Positions 15,057 to 17,588 of a DNA stretch of 17,588 bases are shown here, piece by piece. The notes beneath the pieces are model-generated. The model was given only the letters and a program-made list of their open reading frames with translations. It did no database searches and was not told the DNA's origin. Origin of the DNA: Flavobacterium psychrophilum (GTDB taxonomy: Bacteria > Bacteroidota > Bacteroidia > Flavobacteriales > Flavobacteriaceae); contig CAMDSN010000010.1 of NCBI GenBank assembly GCA_945907225.1, positions 1 through 17,588 of the forward strand, given 5' to 3'. Position numbers and translations under genes: made by a program. The first letter of the stretch is position 1. Each line of letters starts with the position of its first letter.

Positions 15057-17588
15057 TTAGAAAGGATAATTTATACCAATATTTAGGACTGATTTATTGA
15101 AACGCATTTCTTTAAACCATTTTTCATTTTCAATATTCGCGGGATTGTAGGTTTTGAAACCTAAATCTAATCGAATCACAAAAAAATTAAAGTCATATCT
15201 AAATCCAAATCCCGAACCTACAGCGATATTTTCTAAAGATTTTAATCCATTAAAAACAGCATCAGCATTTTTCACAACATCATTTACGTTCCATATATTT
15301 CCTGCATCAATAAATAAAGCACCATTCAATTTTTGAAATATGTTGTATCGTAATTCTGTACAAAAAAGTAATTTCATATTGGCTTCATTAAAGTCATTTA
15401 CTGATCCTGTTTTTCCGGGGCCTAAACTATAGGATTGCCATGCCCTTATGTCATTTGTGCCTCCTGCAAAATAACTTCTTGAAAATGGGACACTATTTGA
15501 GTTTCCGTAAGGAATCGCTACACCTACAAATGCTTTAGTTGCTAAAACTCTTTTCCGTTGCAAATTCCAATGTTTTATAAATTCGAATTCAGTTTTTAAA
15601 TACTGAGAATACTCAACATCAAAAACTGTTTTAGCATTGTTTTGAGTTTGATTGGTTGTGCCTGCAATCAATGACATTAAATTTCCTGCTGTTTCGATTT
15701 TTGCCTTGACGGCATAAAAAGATAGCTCAGTCGGGTCTTTTTGAGAGGTTTGTGAAAAAGAAATGGTTGTCCCAACAATTAAATTATCCTCTGTTAGCCT
15801 CACTTTTTGTTCATTAATACTATTAATAATTCTAGTATCAGTTGGTGTTGGATTTATAACCCCCGTATTTATATCATTGATGAAATTGTTGGTTCCATCA
15901 CTGATAATTAAATTACCATTCCCGTCAAAGTAATTTGGATTGGCGTTGTATGTATTCGCTAATTGATTTAAAACGGAATAAGAAGATCTGTAAACATTAA
16001 AATAATTTTCGGCATTAATATTTTTTACAAATTGTACATTCAATAAATCAAAGCGGAATGTTGTATTTCTTTTTGGTATCCAGTTGTATGTAATAGAGGT
16101 TGTTAGGTTTTGTTTATCCAGTCCGATATTAGTTTGTTTCGAATAGCCAAGACTAATCGTTGTATAGGGGATCATGGTTTTCGGAATAATCTTGTCTGTT
16201 TTGAACGGCAAAAGTAATCTTGGGAAATTTAATTTAGCATCTGCACCAATTTCAGATATGTTAAAAAAATTATTATTAGGATTTGCAAAATCTTTAGAAG
16301 CACCTATACTTCCTCTTACCCCGATTTCAAATGTTTCGGCCCCATTAAATACATTTCTAATACTTAAAAATGTATTTCCAGAAATACCAAATTCCTGAAT
16401 GTTTGAATGAATAAAATCAGTAGAATACCCAAAAGTATATTTTTTTCTTGGTGATAAATAAATGTTAGCAATTAAACTATTTTTTTCTTTTTTGTCTTCG
16501 ATATATTGTATTAATGGGTAATTAAAAACTTTAAGATTACTTAAATATTTTGAAGTTAATACGGTATTATTATCAGAAAAATATTTTCCTTTTGTAATAA
16601 AAACACCGTCGGCAATAGATTTTGGGCGGTATTTTAATTTAGCAACACTGTAGAGCGTGAAATCTTTGTATACAACACTATCCAATGTTGCAACTTTTTG
16701 ATTTTGAGGAATATTTTCTGTAAAAATATTTACCTTATTAATTTTATATAATTCAAATGGAGAGCTATAAACACTGTCTTGAATTCTGATGGTTTCATTT
16801 TCGATAATTAAATCAACATTAGCGATGTGTTTATTGGAAAGTGTATCTATTACAAAGGTCACATAATTTTGTTGAAATCGGTAAGCACCATTATTTCTAA
16901 AGTCCTCTGTGATTCGTTTTTTTTCGGCATCAAAATTTGCATATTCAAATCGCTTTTTAGTTTTCAAGAATGAATTATTTATTCTCAAAGCGAAAATGGA
17001 ATCAAGTGGGCGACTTATTATTTTGTAATTAATACTATCCGTAAAATATGGTTTTCCAGTAACGATATTATAATTGAGGTTAACTTTTTTTGGACTAATA
17101 CTATCAATTTTATATTTAGCTGCAACATCAAAATAACCTCGTGTGTAATAATATGATTTTAGTCTTTTAATTGATTTTTCAGTACTATTTGTGTCCAAAA
17201 TGATGGGAGCTTCTCCGGTTTTTCTTAGAAAATCATGAATTCCAGAGTACCAGAAAGACTGTCCGAGACGTTTTATCTGTTTTTTAGAGAGCCATTTCGA
17301 CTTTCTAAAATATTTTTTTGGATTTGAAGCAAACTTTGCTCTATAAATAGAATCTGTTTTTTCTTTGGCTAAATTAAAAATGTTTAATCGTAAACGATAA
17401 CCAAAAATGGAACTATTTTGTTTTTGATATAGCTGATTGAAAACATCTTCAACGTTGTTTTTTTTGCCATCAACTAGGATAGTGTTTTTTGCAAGTAAAT
17501 TTTTGCCTTTGGGAACTCTCTTTAAGGTGTTGCACCCAAAGATAATTAGTCCAGTTAAAATAAATAGTGATATTTTTGTGAAGCTTTT
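15057..17588 (-). CDS. tamL: TamL-type Omp85 outer-membrane assembly lipoprotein (5' end cut by window edge)
   Basis: This Omp85-superfamily protein of the BamA/TamA branch carries a lipoprotein signal, as in the TamL proteins of Bacteroidota, which assist outer-membrane protein assembly. The minus-strand frame is open from the right edge to the stop at 15057, 843 codons in view. The first visible residues form a signal peptide (SLFILTGLIIFGC) with a probable lipidated Cys at visible residue 19, so only a few N-terminal codons are missing. A TamL-like VPKGKNLLAKN follows, then POTRA-like repeats to about residue 430 (SYYYTRGYFDV is typical) and a C-terminal beta-barrel. Near residue 710, GGTNDIRAWQSYSLGPG holds IRAW at the place of the conserved loop-6 VRGF/Y. 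The last residue is Phe after an aromatic beta-signal. The next gene is fbaA, not tamB. A TTG at 17198 is an internal codon, not the start. Confidence 0.88.
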   Translation of the reverse strand, partial: KSFTKISLFILTGLIIFGCNTLKRVPKGKNLLAKNTILVDGKKNNVEDVFNQLYQKQNSSIFGYRLRLNIFNLAKEKTDSIYRAKFASNPKKYFRKSKWLSKKQIKRLGQSFWYSGIHDFLRKTGEAPIILDTNSTEKSIKRLKSYYYTRGYFDVAAKYKIDSISPKKVNLNYNIVTGKPYFTDSINYKIISRPLDSIFALRINNSFLKTKKRFEYANFDAEKKRITEDFRNNGAYRFQQNYVTFVIDTLSNKHIANVDLIIENETIRIQDSVYSSPFELYKINKVNIFTENIPQNQKVATLDSVVYKDFTLYSVAKLKYRPKSIADGVFITKGKYFSDNNTVLTSKYLSNLKVFNYPLIQYIEDKKEKNSLIANIYLSPRKKYTFGYSTDFIHSNIQEFGISGNTFLSIRNVFNGAETFEIGVRGSIGASKDFANPNNNFFNISEIGADAKLNFPRLLLPFKTDKIIPKTMIPYTTISLGYSKQTNIGLDKQNLTTSITYNWIPKRNTTFRFDLLNVQFVKNINAENYFNVYRSSYSVLNQLANTYNANPNYFDGNGNLIISDGTNNFINDINTGVINPTPTDTRIINSINEQKVRLTEDNLIVGTTISFSQTSQKDPTELSFYAVKAKIETAGNLMSLIAGTTNQTQNNAKTVFDVEYSQYLKTEFEFIKHWNLQRKRVLATKAFVGVAIPYGNSNSVPFSRSYFAGGTNDIRAWQSYSLGPGKTGSVNDFNEANMKLLFCTELRYNIFQKLNGALFIDAGNIWNVNDVVKNADAVFNGLKSLENIAVGSGFGFRYDFNFFVIRLDLGFKTYNPANIENEKWFKEMRFNKSVLNIGINYPF

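Noticed and set aside
17196..17198. A TTG at 17198 as the start of the tamL gene
   Set aside because: The same frame stays open for another 130 codons to the window edge and encodes a lipoprotein signal and a TamL-type N-terminus.

Overview
The window looks like core chromosome from a member of the Bacteroidota, most likely a Flavobacterium-like Flavobacteriaceae. Three things point there. The DNA is strongly A+T-rich and most starts lack a clear Shine-Dalgarno sequence. Several intergenic regions carry the TAnnTTTG -7 element of Bacteroidota promoters. The gene content also fits: the order purH-mreB-mreC-mreD-mrdA-rodA, a lipidated TamA homologue (TamL), and an AccD without its zinc finger. 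I found no rRNA, tRNA, CRISPR array, insertion sequence, phage or integration site, and no gene-free stretch longer than about 210 bp.

Layout. On the minus strand at the left edge, surE (1712-942) is followed by lpxB (932 to the edge, 3' end missing). Reading away from them on the plus strand is prc (1920-4199), a periplasmic tail-specific protease. It converges on a six-gene minus-strand operon running from purH (11523) through mreB, mreC, mreD and mrdA (PBP2) to rodA (ends at 4278). A well-formed promoter, TTG-N20-TACCTTTG, lies just upstream of purH, and a possible second one lies in front of mreB. Diverging from purH is a plus-strand MacB-type ABC permease (11717-12970) with no ATPase partner in view. 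The right part is a minus-strand series tamL (runs off the right edge, ends 15057), fbaA (14987-13920) and accD (13855-13001). Both gaps in that series contain perfect inverted repeats.

How the genes fit together. Most products serve the cell envelope. LpxB makes the lipid A disaccharide, TamL assembles outer-membrane components, and AccD supplies malonyl-CoA for fatty acids. MreBCD, PBP2 and RodA form the elongasome that builds lateral peptidoglycan, and Prc processes periplasmic proteins. PurH (last two steps of IMP synthesis), SurE (nucleotidase) and FbaA (glycolysis) are the metabolic members.

I looked for an undescribed system and do not think one is here. The points most worth a second look are the loss of all four AccD zinc ligands, the repeat-rich 64-bp fbaA-accD spacer, a hairpin where the fbaA leader should start, the unpaired permease, paired Cys-His residues in PBP2, and a tamL followed by fbaA rather than tamB.
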